Assembly: GCF_900188355.1 (NCBI RefSeq)
Contig: NZ_FZNX01000001.1
Span: forward strand, 271,671 to 335,670
Length of the DNA stretch: 64,000 nt
From: Lutibacter flavus
GTDB lineage: Bacteria; Bacteroidota; Bacteroidia; Flavobacteriales; Flavobacteriaceae
Direction of reading: 5' to 3'
Below, one piece after another: positions 44,114 through 54,728 of this stretch. Numbering within the stretch: position 1 is the stretch's first letter; each line of letters opens with the position of its first letter. The translations under genes were made by a program, and so were the position numbers. Under the pieces are notes generated by a model that had not been told where the DNA came from, did not search any database, and saw only the letters and a program-made list of their open reading frames with translations.

Positions 44114-45523
44114 TTATTTTAATTCTAATAGTACCACATTTTCTACATGATGCGTCTGGGGAAACATATCAACAGCTTGTGTTTTAATAATAGTGTACTG
44201 TTCCTTCATTAATGATAAATCACGTGCCTGAGTTGCTGAATTACAACTAACATAAACAATGCGTTTTGGTGCTATTTCTAAAATTTTAGCAACCACATTT
44301 TTATGCATTCCATCTCTTGGTGGATCTGTAATAATAACATCAGGTTTACCATGAGTTTTAATAAAATTATCATTAAAAACATCTTTCATATCACCTGCAT
44401 AAAATTCAACGTTTTCTATGTTATTAAATTGTGCATTTAATTTGGCATCTTCAATAGCTTCTGGTACAGATTCAACACCAATTACTTTTTTTGCTTTTTT
44501 AGCAACAAATTGGGCGATAGTTCCTGTTCCTGTATAAAAATCGTAGACAGTTTCATTTCCTGTTAAACCAGCAAAATCTCTTGTGATTTTATAGAGTTCA
44601 TATGCCTGTTCTGAATTTGTTTGATAAAATGATTTTGGTCCAATTTTAAATTTTAAGCCTTCCATTTCTTCAAAAATATGATCTCTGCCTTTAAATAGAA
44701 TAATATTTTGATCATATAAAGTATCGTTTCCTTTTCCATTAATTACATATTGAAGCGATGTAATTTGAGGGAATTTTTCAGAAAGAGCGTTTAATAAACC
44801 TTCTAGTTTTACTTTATCTTCTTTAAAAAACTGGATAACTACCATAATCTCTCCAGTTGAAGATATACGAAGCATTATTGTACGTAAAAGACCAGACATT
44901 TCTCTTGGATTGAAAAACTCTAACCCGTTTTCAATTCCATAATCTTTTATAAAATTACGAATATCATTTGAAGGATCTTCTTGTAAATGACATTTTTGAA
45001 CATCTAAAATTTTATCCCACATTCCAGAAATATGAAATCCACAAGCATTGCGATTGTCAATTTCTTCACCTGAATTTATTTCTTCAAGAGTTAACCATCT
45101 GCTATTTGAAAATGAAAACTCCATTTTATTTCTATAAAAATAAATGTTTTTGCATCCTAAAATTGGTGTAATTTCGGGTAAATCTAAATGCCCGATTCTT
45201 ATTAAGTTATTTTTAACTTCATTTTCTTTATATGCTAATTGATGATTATAGCCCATATTTTGCCATTTACAACCACCACAATGCTCAAAATGTTCACAAA
45301 CAGGTTCTACACGTTTATCTGAGTATTTATGAAATTTAATTGCCGTACCTTCATAATAGGCTTTCCTTTTTTTACCTGTTCTAATATCAACAACATCACC
45401 TGGTACTGTGTTTGTTAAAAATATAACACGACCATCAGGTGCTTTTGCAACTGTTTTTCCTCGAGCTCCAGCATCTATTACTTCTATATTTTCAAAAATA
45501 GTTGGTGTTTTTTTTCTTGCCAT
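44114..45523 (-). CDS. rlmD: 23S rRNA (uracil-5-)-methyltransferase RlmD
   Basis: The 469-residue enzyme has a TRAM RNA-binding domain (residues 1-65). The [4Fe-4S] cysteines lie in CEHFEHCGGCKWQ near 76-88, with a fourth in the following KILDVQKC region. The Rossmann methyltransferase domain has DFYTGTGTIAQF, ITDPPRDGMHK and the catalytic Cys in VYVSCNSATQARDL. It forms m5U in 23S rRNA. The -7 box ends four bases before the ATG, implying a leaderless mRNA. It is the first gene of the rlmD-DUF6452-DUF6048 operon. Confidence 0.95.
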   Translation of the reverse strand: MARKKTPTIFENIEVIDAGARGKTVAKAPDGRVIFLTNTVPGDVVDIRTGKKRKAYYEGTAIKFHKYSDKRVEPVCEHFEHCGGCKWQNMGYNHQLAYKENEVKNNLIRIGHLDLPEITPILGCKNIYFYRNKMEFSFSNSRWLTLEEINSGEEIDNRNACGFHISGMWDKILDVQKCHLQEDPSNDIRNFIKDYGIENGLEFFNPREMSGLLRTIMLRISSTGEIMVVIQFFKEDKVKLEGLLNALSEKFPQITSLQYVINGKGNDTLYDQNIILFKGRDHIFEEMEGLKFKIGPKSFYQTNSEQAYELYKITRDFAGLTGNETVYDFYTGTGTIAQFVAKKAKKVIGVESVPEAIEDAKLNAQFNNIENVEFYAGDMKDVFNDNFIKTHGKPDVIITDPPRDGMHKNVVAKILEIAPKRIVYVSCNSATQARDLSLMKEQYTIIKTQAVDMFPQTHHVENVVLLELK

Positions 45524-45527
45524 TTTG

Positions 45528-45535
45528 CAAATGTA
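45528..45535 (-). promoter_or_regulatory. -7 promoter box (TACATTTG) of rlmD, very close to the ATG
   Basis: Minus strand reads TACATTTG, CAAA, ATG. With the G at about -4 the transcript would start at, or one base before, the start codon. Confidence 0.55.
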
Positions 45536-45550
45536 CTATTTTAACATAAA

Positions 45551-45579
45551 AAAAGCATCTCTATTTTAGAGATGCTTTT
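45551..45579 (-). terminator. Intrinsic terminator of the cytochrome c gene
   Basis: Stem AAAAGCATCTCTA / TAGAGATGCTTTT with a three-base loop. It lies 20 bases after the cytochrome c stop on the minus strand, upstream of rlmD. Confidence 0.85.
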
Positions 45580-45598
45580 AAATATATTTTTTGATAAA

Positions 45599-46027
45599 TT
45601 ATTTTATTGAACGCATATAAGCCGCCAATGCAGCAAGTTCATTACCAGAAAGGTCTTTTACAAAACCATCTAAATTAGCTTTCATTATTGCAACTTGCCC
45701 AGGATCTGTATCAACAATTGCTTCAGCTTCTCCTTTTAAAAATTTTACAATGTTACCACCTTTTTCTGCATATACTTTGTTAATGTCTTTTATTGAAGGA
45801 CCAATAACTTTAGCATCAGCTTGGTGACAAGTTGTACATGTTTTATCAGTAAACAGTTGTTTACCTAAAACCACGAAATCATCAGAATTCATAACTTTTT
45901 CTTTTGCTACCTCTTTTGTGGTTTCAACAGGAGTTTCAACTTCTTTTTTAACTTCTTCTTTCTTTTTTTCTCCGCAGCTTGTTAAAAACAATGCGATTAA
46001 ACCTAATACTAAAACAGATTTTTTCAT
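45599..46027 (-). CDS. c-type cytochrome lipoprotein
   Basis: The 142-residue protein has a lipoprotein signal (lipobox FLTSC, Cys at residue 18). A Lys/Glu-rich linker of about 25 residues follows, then a class I cytochrome c domain with heme motif CTTCHQ near residue 63. A C-terminal Met (AAYMRSIK) probably provides the sixth ligand. It is a membrane-tethered electron carrier. No oxidase genes are adjacent. A -7 box and a terminator show it is monocistronic. Confidence 0.93.
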   Translation of the reverse strand: MKKSVLVLGLIALFLTSCGEKKKEEVKKEVETPVETTKEVAKEKVMNSDDFVVLGKQLFTDKTCTTCHQADAKVIGPSIKDINKVYAEKGGNIVKFLKGEAEAIVDTDPGQVAIMKANLDGFVKDLSGNELAALAAYMRSIK

Positions 46028-46055
46028 TTTTTTAAATTTAATTATATGATTACTA

Positions 46056-46063
46056 CAAATTTA
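46056..46063 (-). promoter_or_regulatory. -7 promoter box (TAAATTTG) of the cytochrome c gene
   Basis: Exact TAnnTTTG match on the minus strand, 29 bases before the ATG. Confidence 0.48.
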
Positions 46064-46289
46064 TTCATTTATTATTAAGATTGTGAATTTTATGTCAAAA
46101 ATATCAAAGAAATTAGTGAGAGTTGCAAAATATTTTTATAAGTAGGTAATATTATATCATATTGAGTTAGTCAAATTCAATTTTAGCTCTTCAAATATCT
46201 AATATATTTTGTAATTTGCGGCCTAACAAGGATGATTTCTCTCCTTAAAATGAGGAATTGATAATTTTCAATTTTTAATTTTTTAAAAG

Positions 46290-47525
46290 ATGGTTTCAGA
46301 AACAATTTCATCGCAACAAGCAATAGATTTAGAGGATAAATATGGAGCTCACAACTACCATCCATTACCTGTAGTTTTAAATAAAGGGGAAGGAGTGTAT
46401 GTTTGGGATGTAGAGGGTAAACAATATTACGATTTTTTATCAGCTTATTCGGCTGTAAATCAAGGGCATTGTCATCCTTCAATTATTAATGCTTTAAAGG
46501 AACAAGCAAGTGTTTTAACATTAACCTCACGTGCTTTTTATAACGATGTTTTAGGTAAATATGAAAAATTTGTAACCGAGTATTTTGGTTTCGATAAAGT
46601 TTTACCAATGAACACGGGTGCAGAAGCAGTTGAAACAGCAATTAAATTATGCAGAAAATATGCATATGAAAAAAAGGGCATTGCAGAAAATAAAGCAGAA
46701 ATTATAGTATGTAAAAATAATTTTCACGGACGAACAACTACTATTATATCATTTTCTAATGATGAGGATGCACGTAAAAACTTTGGTCCGTTTACAGCAG
46801 GTTTTATAAAAATTGATTATGATAATTTACAAGCATTAGAAGATGCTTTGCAATCAAGTAATAATATTGCAGGTTTTTTAGTGGAACCAATCCAAGGTGA
46901 AGCTGGTGTTTATGTTCCTTCTGAAGGATATTTAGCAAGTGCAAAAGCATTATGTGAAAAATATGGTGTTTTATTTATTGCTGATGAAGTTCAAACAGGT
47001 GTTGCCAGAACTGGAAAATTATTAGCTGTAGATCACGAAAATGTAAAACCAGATATTTTAATATTAGGTAAAGCTTTGAGTGGAGGGGTTTATCCCGTTT
47101 CTGCAGTTTTTGCAAATAATGAAATAATGAATGTTATTAAACCGGGTCAACACGGTTCTACTTTTGGAGGTAATCCATTGGCTTGTGCTGTTGCAATTGC
47201 TGCTTTAAATGTGGTTAAAGATGAAGCTCTTGCAGAAAATTCGGAAAAACTAGGTGAATTATTTAGAAGTGAAATCCAAAAATTTGCAGACTCTAATGAT
47301 TTAGTAAAATTAGTTAGAGGTAAAGGGTTGCTTAATGCAATTGTAATAAACGATTCAGAAGATAGCTCAACTGCTTGGGATATTTGTATTAAATTAAGAG
47401 ATAATGGCTTATTAGCAAAACCAACTCACGGAAATATTATTCGTTTTGCACCTCCTTTGGTAATGAACGAAGCGCAATTGTTAGATTGTGTTTCAATAAT
47501 TAAAAAAACAATTTCAGAATTTTAA
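46290..47525 (+). CDS. rocD: Ornithine aminotransferase (class III PLP aminotransferase)
   Basis: The enzyme converts ornithine and 2-oxoglutarate to glutamate semialdehyde and glutamate. The 411-residue length fits. Motifs: [14 protein letters not shown] near residue 18, [15 protein letters not shown] near 107, [10 protein letters not shown] near 196, [14 protein letters not shown] near 229, and the Schiff-base lysine in [17 protein letters not shown] near 262. The N-terminus is typical of RocD rather than ArgD. The GC-richer leader (46215-46225) has only a partial -7 match. A strong terminator follows. Confidence 0.94.
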   Translation: MVSETISSQQAIDLEDKYGAHNYHPLPVVLNKGEGVYVWDVEGKQYYDFLSAYSAVNQGHCHPSIINALKEQASVLTLTSRAFYNDVLGKYEKFVTEYFGFDKVLPMNTGAEAVETAIKLCRKYAYEKKGIAENKAEIIVCKNNFHGRTTTIISFSNDEDARKNFGPFTAGFIKIDYDNLQALEDALQSSNNIAGFLVEPIQGEAGVYVPSEGYLASAKALCEKYGVLFIADEVQTGVARTGKLLAVDHENVKPDILILGKALSGGVYPVSAVFANNEIMNVIKPGQHGSTFGGNPLACAVAIAALNVVKDEALAENSEKLGELFRSEIQKFADSNDLVKLVRGKGLLNAIVINDSEDSSTAWDICIKLRDNGLLAKPTHGNIIRFAPPLVMNEAQLLDCVSIIKKTISEF

Positions 47526-47544
47526 TATTTTGAATAGCATTTAT

Positions 47545-47577
47545 AAAAAAAAAGCGGCAATTAGCCGCTTTTTTTAT
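47545..47577. terminator. Intrinsic terminator of rocD
   Basis: Stem AAAGCGGC / GCCGCTTT with a five-base loop (AATTA), followed by a long T run, 20 bases after the rocD stop. Confidence 0.87.
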
Positions 47578-47687
47578 TTGTTGTTAAAGGAATTTCATTA
47601 TTAATAGGTTGAATAGCAATAGTTTAAATTATAACTTTATTAATTTTAACTATTAATAGAGTATGTATTTTGTATCAAATATGGCAC

Positions 47688-47695
47688 TATATTTG
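47688..47695 (+). promoter_or_regulatory. -7 promoter box (TATATTTG) of the exported dikinase gene
   Basis: Exact TAnnTTTG match with a TTG at 47670-47672 as a possible -33 element, a 15-base gap. The ATG is 36 bases downstream of the G. Confidence 0.52.
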
Positions 47696-47730
47696 AAAAT
47701 AAATCTATAGGTCTAAAAATTAATTTAATA

Positions 47731-50637
47731 ATGAAAAAACAAGTACTTTTCAGTTTTCTTGTCTGTCTATTTTCGGTATCAATTTTTTCTCAAGAATTGA
47801 GTAATCGGTATATTAAAGAGCAAATAGCAACTTTCAAAAAAGAATTAAGAGGTCCTTATAAAGATATTCGTTGGTTTTGTAAAGATGGAAGTATAAGAAT
47901 GCCAAAAGATCCTTGTCCGGATTCTATTGGTTCTGGTGTTCAACATGCACGATATAAAGATATTGTTGAGAATATTGGTGAAAATAATCATGTGTTTTTA
48001 GGACAAATTTTAGCTTATACTTCAAATAAAGAATTTTGGGATTCTCAAAATCACAATTCGCGTTTAAAACAATATCAATTAGATAAGTACTTAAGAAGTG
48101 TTGATGATGGTTGGATTTTACAAAAAGCGCAATATTACAGAGGTGCTGTTCAGGTTGAAGATGAAGAGACTTGGGGAGTATATTTTTATAAATGGTTATT
48201 AACGGGAGATACGAGCATCACTAAAAATTTCTTTTTAATTCGTCAGTCTTTAAAAGATATTCCTCATAAAGGAGATGATAATGTTGCTCAATTAATGAGA
48301 AGTCAATCGAAGGTTTTGTCAGATTCATTTCCTCAATTTATGGATTTACGAGTGAAAATTCACGGACAACCAGAATTTGTTGATATTGAAAAAGTAAAAC
48401 AATTTAAAACCAAAAATGCTTCAAAATTAACCACTGCGTTAAATTTGAAATTTGATGAGTTACTTGTGACAATGAATAATTATTACAAGCCAATAGATAT
48501 AAGTGCTTTACCTCAAAAAACAAGTTTTGTTAAAAACACACCAATTGGAAGTGTAATAAAGGAATTTTCAGTAAAAAATGGAGCAGAAATAAATCCTGCT
48601 ATTTTGGTTTCGGAGTCGGCTAAGTTGTTATTAGAAATTAGAAAAGCAATTTTGGTTGAAAAGAGAGCATTAGCAAGAATTCAATTATTAGATGCTTCTC
48701 TAAAATTAGAAGAAGTTGTTTTTAAAAATGCATCGCAATGGCAGCCAAAGGATATACAAGAATTATTGAGTAAAACCTATTATTTAGGAGTGGCAACTGC
48801 TGGAGCTGGTTACATTGAACTTTGGGAATGGAATAAAATTGAATCCGTTTTAAAACCGAAAAATTCAACCTCACTTAGTTTAAATGAGCTAACAACAATT
48901 TTACAATCGGCTAGGAGTGAAGTAGAGTGGAGCGCATCTATGGTAAAAGCAACCTATGAAGAAATTGTTAATGTTTATAATGGTTTTGAACCAAAATCTT
49001 ATGGTTTTATTGATGATAAAATACGAAGTTCTGTAGCTTTACATTTAGGGAAATCTGTAGCTGATTTGGGTGACATTATAGCAACTGAATCTTCTTTAAC
49101 AAATAAAGTACTAAATATTTCAAGTCAAAGTTCAGTTCGTGGATTAAATCCCGGATACGCTTTTGGTGAGTTGGTTGTAATTGATGGATCTCCGGAAGGT
49201 GTTGAGGTTTCTTCAAACAAAATTTATATTTTTCAAAAACCACCATCCGATTTAAAACCTGTAGGAGGAATTGCTACTGTTGCAGAAGGAAATTTAGTTT
49301 CTCACGTTCAATTATTAGCACGTAATTTAGGAATTCCAAATGCTGCGTTGTCTGATGATAATCTTCAAAGTTTAAAAAAGTTCAACGGGCAAAAAGTGTT
49401 TTATGCGGTTTCAAATAAAGGAAATGTTATTTTGAAATTAGAGAAAGATATGACTCTGGAAGAAAAAGGGTTGTTTTCCAAAAAAGAAAGAAATGAAGCT
49501 AAAATTGCCGTTCCTGTTGAAAATATTCGGTTAGATGTGAATAGCATTTTAAATATGAGAAATGTTGATGCGAAGGATTCTGGTAAGTTATGCGGACCAA
49601 AAGCAGCTAATTTGGGACAATTGAAAAAAATGTTTCCAGATAAAGTTGTGGAAGGTGTTGTAATTCCGTTTGGAATTTTTAAATCACACATGAATCAGCA
49701 AATGCCTGACCAAAATATTTCATATTGGAATTTTTTAACCAATATGTTTTTAGAAGCTGATAGGCAACGTTCAAATTCTATTTCGGAAATAGAAGTAGAG
49801 AAATTTCAATTGAAGCAGCTAGAGATTTTGCGTGATGCTATTAAGAAAATGCCGATTCAAGCAAGTTTTATTACACAATTAGAAAATGAATTTTTAGCTG
49901 TTTTAGGAAAAAAATTAGGTGAAATACCTGTGTTCTTAAGAAGTGATACGAATATGGAAGATCTAAAAGATTTTTCAGGAGCGGGTTTAAATTTAACTTT
50001 ATTTAATGTTGTTGCAAAAGATAAAATTATTCAGGGAATAAAAGATGTATGGGCTTCACCTTATACAGAAAGAAGTTTTAAATGGCGTCAAAAATATTTG
50101 TTAAATCCAGAAAATGTGTTTCCTTCAATTTTGGTAATTCCAAGTGTTGATGTAGATTATTCTGGAGTTATGATAACAACTGGAATAAATTCAGGAAATT
50201 CAAAAGATTTAACCATTGCTTTTAGCAGAGGCGCTGGTGGTGCCGTAGATGGACAATCTGCAGAGGCTTATGAATTAGGAGCTGACGGAACTGTCAAATT
50301 AATTGCTCCGGCAAGAGAATCAGATTATAATAGTTTGCCAACTACTGGTGGAACTGCTAAAAAATCTGCAACTTTTGAAAACTCAGTTTTAAATGAACAA
50401 AACATAAAAGAGATTAGAGAATTAGCTGAGAATTTACGAAAAAAAATGGCTAAAGAAGTAAATGCCGAATATATAGGTGCTTATGATGTGGAACTTGGTT
50501 TTAAGAATAATAAATTGTGGTTGTTTCAAATTCGTCCGTTTGTTGAAAACAAAAAAGCATTAAGTTCTGGGTACTTAGAATCAATTACCCCAAAAATTGA
50601 TAAAAACAAGGAAGTATTACTATCTAAAAAAATATAA
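47731..50637 (+). CDS. Exported PEP/pyruvate-binding (PPDK N-terminal-like) dikinase homologue
   Basis: The 968-residue protein starts with a signal peptide (MKKQVLFSFLVCLFSVSIFS, then QE). A helical region of about 450 residues has no recognised family. Residues about 465-575 form a swivelling phosphohistidine domain with AEGNLVSHVQLLARNLGIP, where His 525 is the candidate phospho-acceptor. Residues about 610-950 form an ATP-binding PPDK-type domain (CGPKAANLGQLKKMFP, VFLRSDTNMEDLKDFSGAG with Arg 737, and LWLFQIRPF). The His-domain-before-ATP-domain order is that of glucan water dikinases, not PPDK. ATP use outside the cytoplasm is unusual. A serine hydrolase gene follows one base later. Confidence 0.85.
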   Translation: MKKQVLFSFLVCLFSVSIFSQELSNRYIKEQIATFKKELRGPYKDIRWFCKDGSIRMPKDPCPDSIGSGVQHARYKDIVENIGENNHVFLGQILAYTSNKEFWDSQNHNSRLKQYQLDKYLRSVDDGWILQKAQYYRGAVQVEDEETWGVYFYKWLLTGDTSITKNFFLIRQSLKDIPHKGDDNVAQLMRSQSKVLSDSFPQFMDLRVKIHGQPEFVDIEKVKQFKTKNASKLTTALNLKFDELLVTMNNYYKPIDISALPQKTSFVKNTPIGSVIKEFSVKNGAEINPAILVSESAKLLLEIRKAILVEKRALARIQLLDASLKLEEVVFKNASQWQPKDIQELLSKTYYLGVATAGAGYIELWEWNKIESVLKPKNSTSLSLNELTTILQSARSEVEWSASMVKATYEEIVNVYNGFEPKSYGFIDDKIRSSVALHLGKSVADLGDIIATESSLTNKVLNISSQSSVRGLNPGYAFGELVVIDGSPEGVEVSSNKIYIFQKPPSDLKPVGGIATVAEGNLVSHVQLLARNLGIPNAALSDDNLQSLKKFNGQKVFYAVSNKGNVILKLEKDMTLEEKGLFSKKERNEAKIAVPVENIRLDVNSILNMRNVDAKDSGKLCGPKAANLGQLKKMFPDKVVEGVVIPFGIFKSHMNQQMPDQNISYWNFLTNMFLEADRQRSNSISEIEVEKFQLKQLEILRDAIKKMPIQASFITQLENEFLAVLGKKLGEIPVFLRSDTNMEDLKDFSGAGLNLTLFNVVAKDKIIQGIKDVWASPYTERSFKWRQKYLLNPENVFPSILVIPSVDVDYSGVMITTGINSGNSKDLTIAFSRGAGGAVDGQSAEAYELGADGTVKLIAPARESDYNSLPTTGGTAKKSATFENSVLNEQNIKEIRELAENLRKKMAKEVNAEYIGAYDVELGFKNNKLWLFQIRPFVENKKALSSGYLESITPKIDKNKEVLLSKKI

Positions 50638-50638
50638 A

Positions 50639-51898
50639 ATGAAGAATTATTTAAAAATTGCAATCGTTTTAGTGTTGTCTTGGACTTTTACTGGGTTAAA
50701 CCCTTACCCAATTGATGGTTATGCGCGAACAGGAATTAAACGATTATTACGATTAGAACGCATAAAAAGTGGTGAAATAAAAGAGAATTTAAATTTACCT
50801 GCAGGCGCCTTAAAATCTTACAATGAAATCGCATTAAGTTTAACTTCAAAAAAGAAAGATAGTACAGCGCAGTTTTTAGTTAAAGATGAAAAATTCAACA
50901 AAGAGATTAATGGGTTATTTTATGGATTGGATAAAAGTTACTCTCTTTCAGTTATAGATATTTCAGATGTAAATAATATAAGATATGCTGCTAGAAATGA
51001 AACTGCAGGCTATCAGCCAGGTAGTGTAGGGAAATTGGCTGTTCTAATTGGTTTATTTACTCAATTAGAGATAATTTATCCTGATTCTTTTGAAAAACGC
51101 ATTGAGTTGATAAAAACAAAATCTGTAAAAGCTGGTTTGTGGGGGTTAACTGACGAACATACAGTTCCAATTTTTAATACTGAAACTAATAAATTGGTAA
51201 AACGACAAGTGATTGCAAGTGATGTTTTTAGCTTGTTTGAATGGACTGATCATATGACGTCTGTTAGCAATAATGGTGCTGCAAGTATTGTTTGGAGAGA
51301 AACGATATTAATGGCTGCTTTTGGTAAAGATTATCCAGCTTTAACTCAAGAAGGTGCAGATACTTATTTTAAAAACACACCTAAAAAAGAATTAACAGAC
51401 CTAGGAAACGATGTTGTTAATTTACCATTACGAAAACTTGGAATTACTTTTGAAGAATGGCGTTTAGGAACTTTTTTTACAAGAGGTGCAAATAATTTTA
51501 TTGGAAGTAAAGATGGTAGTATTGGAAGTCCTATTGGATTAATGAAATTTCTAGTGCAATTAGAACAGGGAAAGGTTGTAGATGAAAAATCTAGCTTAGA
51601 AATGAAACGATTAATGTACATGACAGATAGGAGAATTAGATATGCATATTCACCAGCATTAAAGGATGCGGCTGTTTATTTTAAATCGGGGAGTTTGTAT
51701 AAATGTGATAGAAGTAAAGGTGAAGCTTGTGGAAAATATATGGGAAATGTTCAAAATTTCATGAATTCAGTTGCTATTGTTGAGCATCCAAATAATTGTA
51801 AATATATGGTGGTTTTAATGACAAATGTATTGCGCAAAAATTCTGCTAGTGATCATATGTATTTGGCAGGAAGTATTGATAAACTAATTAATAAGTAG
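50639..51898 (+). CDS. Exported serine hydrolase, beta-lactamase/transpeptidase-like, coupled to the dikinase gene
   Basis: The 419-residue protein has an N-terminal hydrophobic signal (residues 3-18). A beta-lactamase-like domain carries PGSVGK (nucleophile Ser 129, Lys 132), an SNN triad (VSNNGAAS near residue 200) and KSGS near the C-terminus. The class A Glu loop (ExxLN) is not evident, so a peptidase or esterase role is as likely as beta-lactam hydrolysis. The ATG at 50639 comes one base after the dikinase stop. A longer frame upstream would overlap that gene. Confidence 0.83.
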   Translation: MKNYLKIAIVLVLSWTFTGLNPYPIDGYARTGIKRLLRLERIKSGEIKENLNLPAGALKSYNEIALSLTSKKKDSTAQFLVKDEKFNKEINGLFYGLDKSYSLSVIDISDVNNIRYAARNETAGYQPGSVGKLAVLIGLFTQLEIIYPDSFEKRIELIKTKSVKAGLWGLTDEHTVPIFNTETNKLVKRQVIASDVFSLFEWTDHMTSVSNNGAASIVWRETILMAAFGKDYPALTQEGADTYFKNTPKKELTDLGNDVVNLPLRKLGITFEEWRLGTFFTRGANNFIGSKDGSIGSPIGLMKFLVQLEQGKVVDEKSSLEMKRLMYMTDRRIRYAYSPALKDAAVYFKSGSLYKCDRSKGEACGKYMGNVQNFMNSVAIVEHPNNCKYMVVLMTNVLRKNSASDHMYLAGSIDKLINK

Positions 51899-51908
51899 GT
51901 GAAAATTA

Positions 51909-54728
51909 TTAGGAAAGTATTTCTAAAGCTTTATTTCTTATATTTTCATTTTTATCATCCAAAACAATTTCAACCAAGGGTATAAATTTTTTATCGTTGG
52001 TTTTTTCTATTAAGTATAATACAGCCTGTTTTAGTTTAATGTCTTTTCTACTCAATAAAGAACGATAGCATTCCTCTTCGCTGTAAACTTGTAAGTTCAG
52101 CTTTTTTATTTTTTCTTCTGAAATAGTATCAACTAAAATAGATTCAGCTATTGGAATCAATTCTTTTTTAAGTTGAATATTTAAAATATTATCTAAAAAT
52201 TCAATAGCATGAATGCGCTGTTCTTCCTTACCTGTTAGGATAATATTTAGAATTGGTTCAACATCATTTGGTGGATATTTAATTCCTAAAAATTGAAATA
52301 TTCGCTGCAATTGACGGTCTAAACGTTGTTCCAGTAATCGAATTAAACCATTTCGGGCTTTAGTGATCTCTATATTTTCTTCTGAAATATTTTTCTTTTT
52401 GTATTGAATCACAATCTGAGAATGAATTACAGAAAGTGTATCTTGATAAAGATAGCATTCATCTAATATTTTATCAACTATAAATCTATCTTTTATATGT
52501 AAATTCGGGTATTTCCATTTTAGTCTTTTTAACGCTTCTATGGCTTCTATTTTAACAGAATGCTCTGTTCCATCTGTTAATTTTTTTAGTGCACTTATTG
52601 CTTTTTGAGAAGCGAACTTTTCAATAACTGCTATTGCATGAGTGGCATCTTCTAGATCAATAGTTTCTCTTTTAACTTTTTTCACTAAAATATCTATAAT
52701 TGGTACACCATAACTATATAGCGCATCAATAGCTGTTTTTCTAGTATCCTTTCCAGATAAATGGTCTATAATTAAATCGATAAATTGTTGATCCAGAGTT
52801 TTAGCAGCACTTAGAATGGCTGTAATTTGTAATTTTAAATTTTTAGATGCCAGTTGTTCTTGTAAAATGTCATAAAAATTTTCTGATTTTGAATTTCCAA
52901 TTGCTTCTATAATGGCTATCATTTTATTCGTTTTTTCCTCTTCGGAATCAATAAATTTCCATTGAATCAATGCTTGTTTTAACCTGTTTTCTAAACTAAA
53001 ACGTTCTTGTGATAAATGATTGTTTCTTAGTTCTAAAGATAAACCTATTAATGCGGCATTAGCTATAGTAATATCATTTATGCTTAAAAATTTATTAAAA
53101 AGTTCAATAGTATCCTTATCATAATGCTTTAATAAATATCTAAAAGCATCTGTAGTTATTTGTTGGTCTTTATCATAAATCATTGATTCTATTTGAGAGC
53201 ATAGGTTTTCAGTTTTTAAATAATATAAATTTTCAATTGCCAGTGCTCTTACTTTTGTCGAATCGTGATTTAATAATTTTTTAATTGAGTGAAAAAAACG
53301 TTCATCTTTTGCTTCCAACGTTTTTTCAAGCATATGTCTAATCTGGCTTTCAGAACCATTTTTAAAAACTTTTTTTACAGTTTCAATTATTGAAGTAATT
53401 GGTATTTCTTTTTTTGCTGTTTTTTCCTTCTTGGAATGAGAAGTTTCCAGCAAATCTTTGAATGAAATAATATATTCTTTTCTAAGGTGATATATATAAT
53501 AAATCCAAACGGAAATCAGGGTAATAATTATTAGACTTATTGAGGTTGAAGAGATGTTTAACCCATTAATAAAAAAGATTAAAATAAAACCTGCCAAACC
53601 TGTTGCAATACTATCAACAACTACATCTGTAAATGTTTTGGTTTTCTTTTTAATATCAATTGGTATTGGAATAGAAAGTAACTCGGTAGCTGCTTTATTC
53701 ACAGATTGTTTTAAACTTCCATCAACAACTTTAATGGCAATTATTACCCATAATTGCGGAAGGAATAGTAATAAGAATGATCCAATTAATATACCTGAAG
53801 GTAGCCAAAATAATGATTTCCCTACTCCAAATGTACCAACAATCCGTTGGGTTAAAAACAATTGAATTAAAAGAGAAATTAGGCTTAATGTTGAAAACCA
53901 AAAACCAAAAAATGAAGTTAATTTTTCTGGGTCATCAATTAGTCTTGAGGCATAATCACTGTATTGATAATCCACTAATTTTGCAACTAAAACACTCAAG
54001 CCAATTACAATGGCAATTAAACTAAGTAATTTAGATTGTTTTATTAGTTTAAATGGTGATTCTCCTTTTGGATTGGACCTAAAGGATACTTGGAACGAGT
54101 TTAGTTTAACTACTTCATTTTTCCAAATGTATTTAGTAATAGGTAAACAACCTGCAAGTAAAATTACGGCTACAAATAATAAGCTTTCTGTTCTTATAAA
54201 AGTTGTCAAAAATGAAGTTAAATATCCTCCAAAAATTCCACCGGCAATTGCACCAGCTCCAATAAAACCAAAAACACGTTTTGCTTCCCTAACATTATAA
54301 ACAAGATTTGCTAAAATCCAAAATTGTGAAGCCGTTAACAGTCCAAAAATAGCAACCCAAATGTATGGGATATATAAAAGTAAACCACCAGCAATATTGA
54401 ATTTAAATGCAATACCAAAAATAATTAATGAAATTACGGATCCCATTAAGGTTCCTTCAATAACTTTATTTAATGAATTTTTCTCTAAAATTTTATCATA
54501 AAAATAAGAGCCTACAATGGCCATAATTGCAGTTAAAACATATCCTAATGGTAAAGCAGCGGATGTAAGTTCTGATAAAAAAAGAGAATTTATTGTGGGT
54601 TTAATAATAAGTAATGTAGTAATAAGTAAAAAAATATTTAATTGTAATAACAAGGTTTTTTTGAGCTCGTCATCCTTTAGATCAAAAGCTTTTAAAATAT
54701 ATTTTTTTAGCGGAATAATGTTAAACAT
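51909..54728 (-). CDS. Npt1/Npt2 (TLC, ATP/ADP translocase-like) membrane transporter with C-terminal HEAT repeats
   Basis: The 939-residue protein has about twelve TM segments in residues 25-430, beginning with KKTLLLQLNIFLLITTLLIIKP and including VREAKRVFGFIGAGAIAGGI near 150. It resembles the TLC/NTT nucleotide transporter branch of the MFS fold. From about 470 to the end it is soluble and helical, with repeated HEAT-like units (DSTKVRALAIENLYYL, DKNENIRNKALEILS). The substrate is not proven. It is convergent with the serine hydrolase gene, whose stop is ten bases away. Confidence 0.8.
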   Translation of the reverse strand: MFNIIPLKKYILKAFDLKDDELKKTLLLQLNIFLLITTLLIIKPTINSLFLSELTSAALPLGYVLTAIMAIVGSYFYDKILEKNSLNKVIEGTLMGSVISLIIFGIAFKFNIAGGLLLYIPYIWVAIFGLLTASQFWILANLVYNVREAKRVFGFIGAGAIAGGIFGGYLTSFLTTFIRTESLLFVAVILLAGCLPITKYIWKNEVVKLNSFQVSFRSNPKGESPFKLIKQSKLLSLIAIVIGLSVLVAKLVDYQYSDYASRLIDDPEKLTSFFGFWFSTLSLISLLIQLFLTQRIVGTFGVGKSLFWLPSGILIGSFLLLFLPQLWVIIAIKVVDGSLKQSVNKAATELLSIPIPIDIKKKTKTFTDVVVDSIATGLAGFILIFFINGLNISSTSISLIIITLISVWIYYIYHLRKEYIISFKDLLETSHSKKEKTAKKEIPITSIIETVKKVFKNGSESQIRHMLEKTLEAKDERFFHSIKKLLNHDSTKVRALAIENLYYLKTENLCSQIESMIYDKDQQITTDAFRYLLKHYDKDTIELFNKFLSINDITIANAALIGLSLELRNNHLSQERFSLENRLKQALIQWKFIDSEEEKTNKMIAIIEAIGNSKSENFYDILQEQLASKNLKLQITAILSAAKTLDQQFIDLIIDHLSGKDTRKTAIDALYSYGVPIIDILVKKVKRETIDLEDATHAIAVIEKFASQKAISALKKLTDGTEHSVKIEAIEALKRLKWKYPNLHIKDRFIVDKILDECYLYQDTLSVIHSQIVIQYKKKNISEENIEITKARNGLIRLLEQRLDRQLQRIFQFLGIKYPPNDVEPILNIILTGKEEQRIHAIEFLDNILNIQLKKELIPIAESILVDTISEEKIKKLNLQVYSEEECYRSLLSRKDIKLKQAVLYLIEKTNDKKFIPLVEIVLDDKNENIRNKALEILS

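Noticed and set aside
46183-46289. Riboswitch or attenuator in the rocD leader
   Set aside because: A short GC-richer patch and a partial -7 match are present, but I see no known riboswitch core or paired hairpins.
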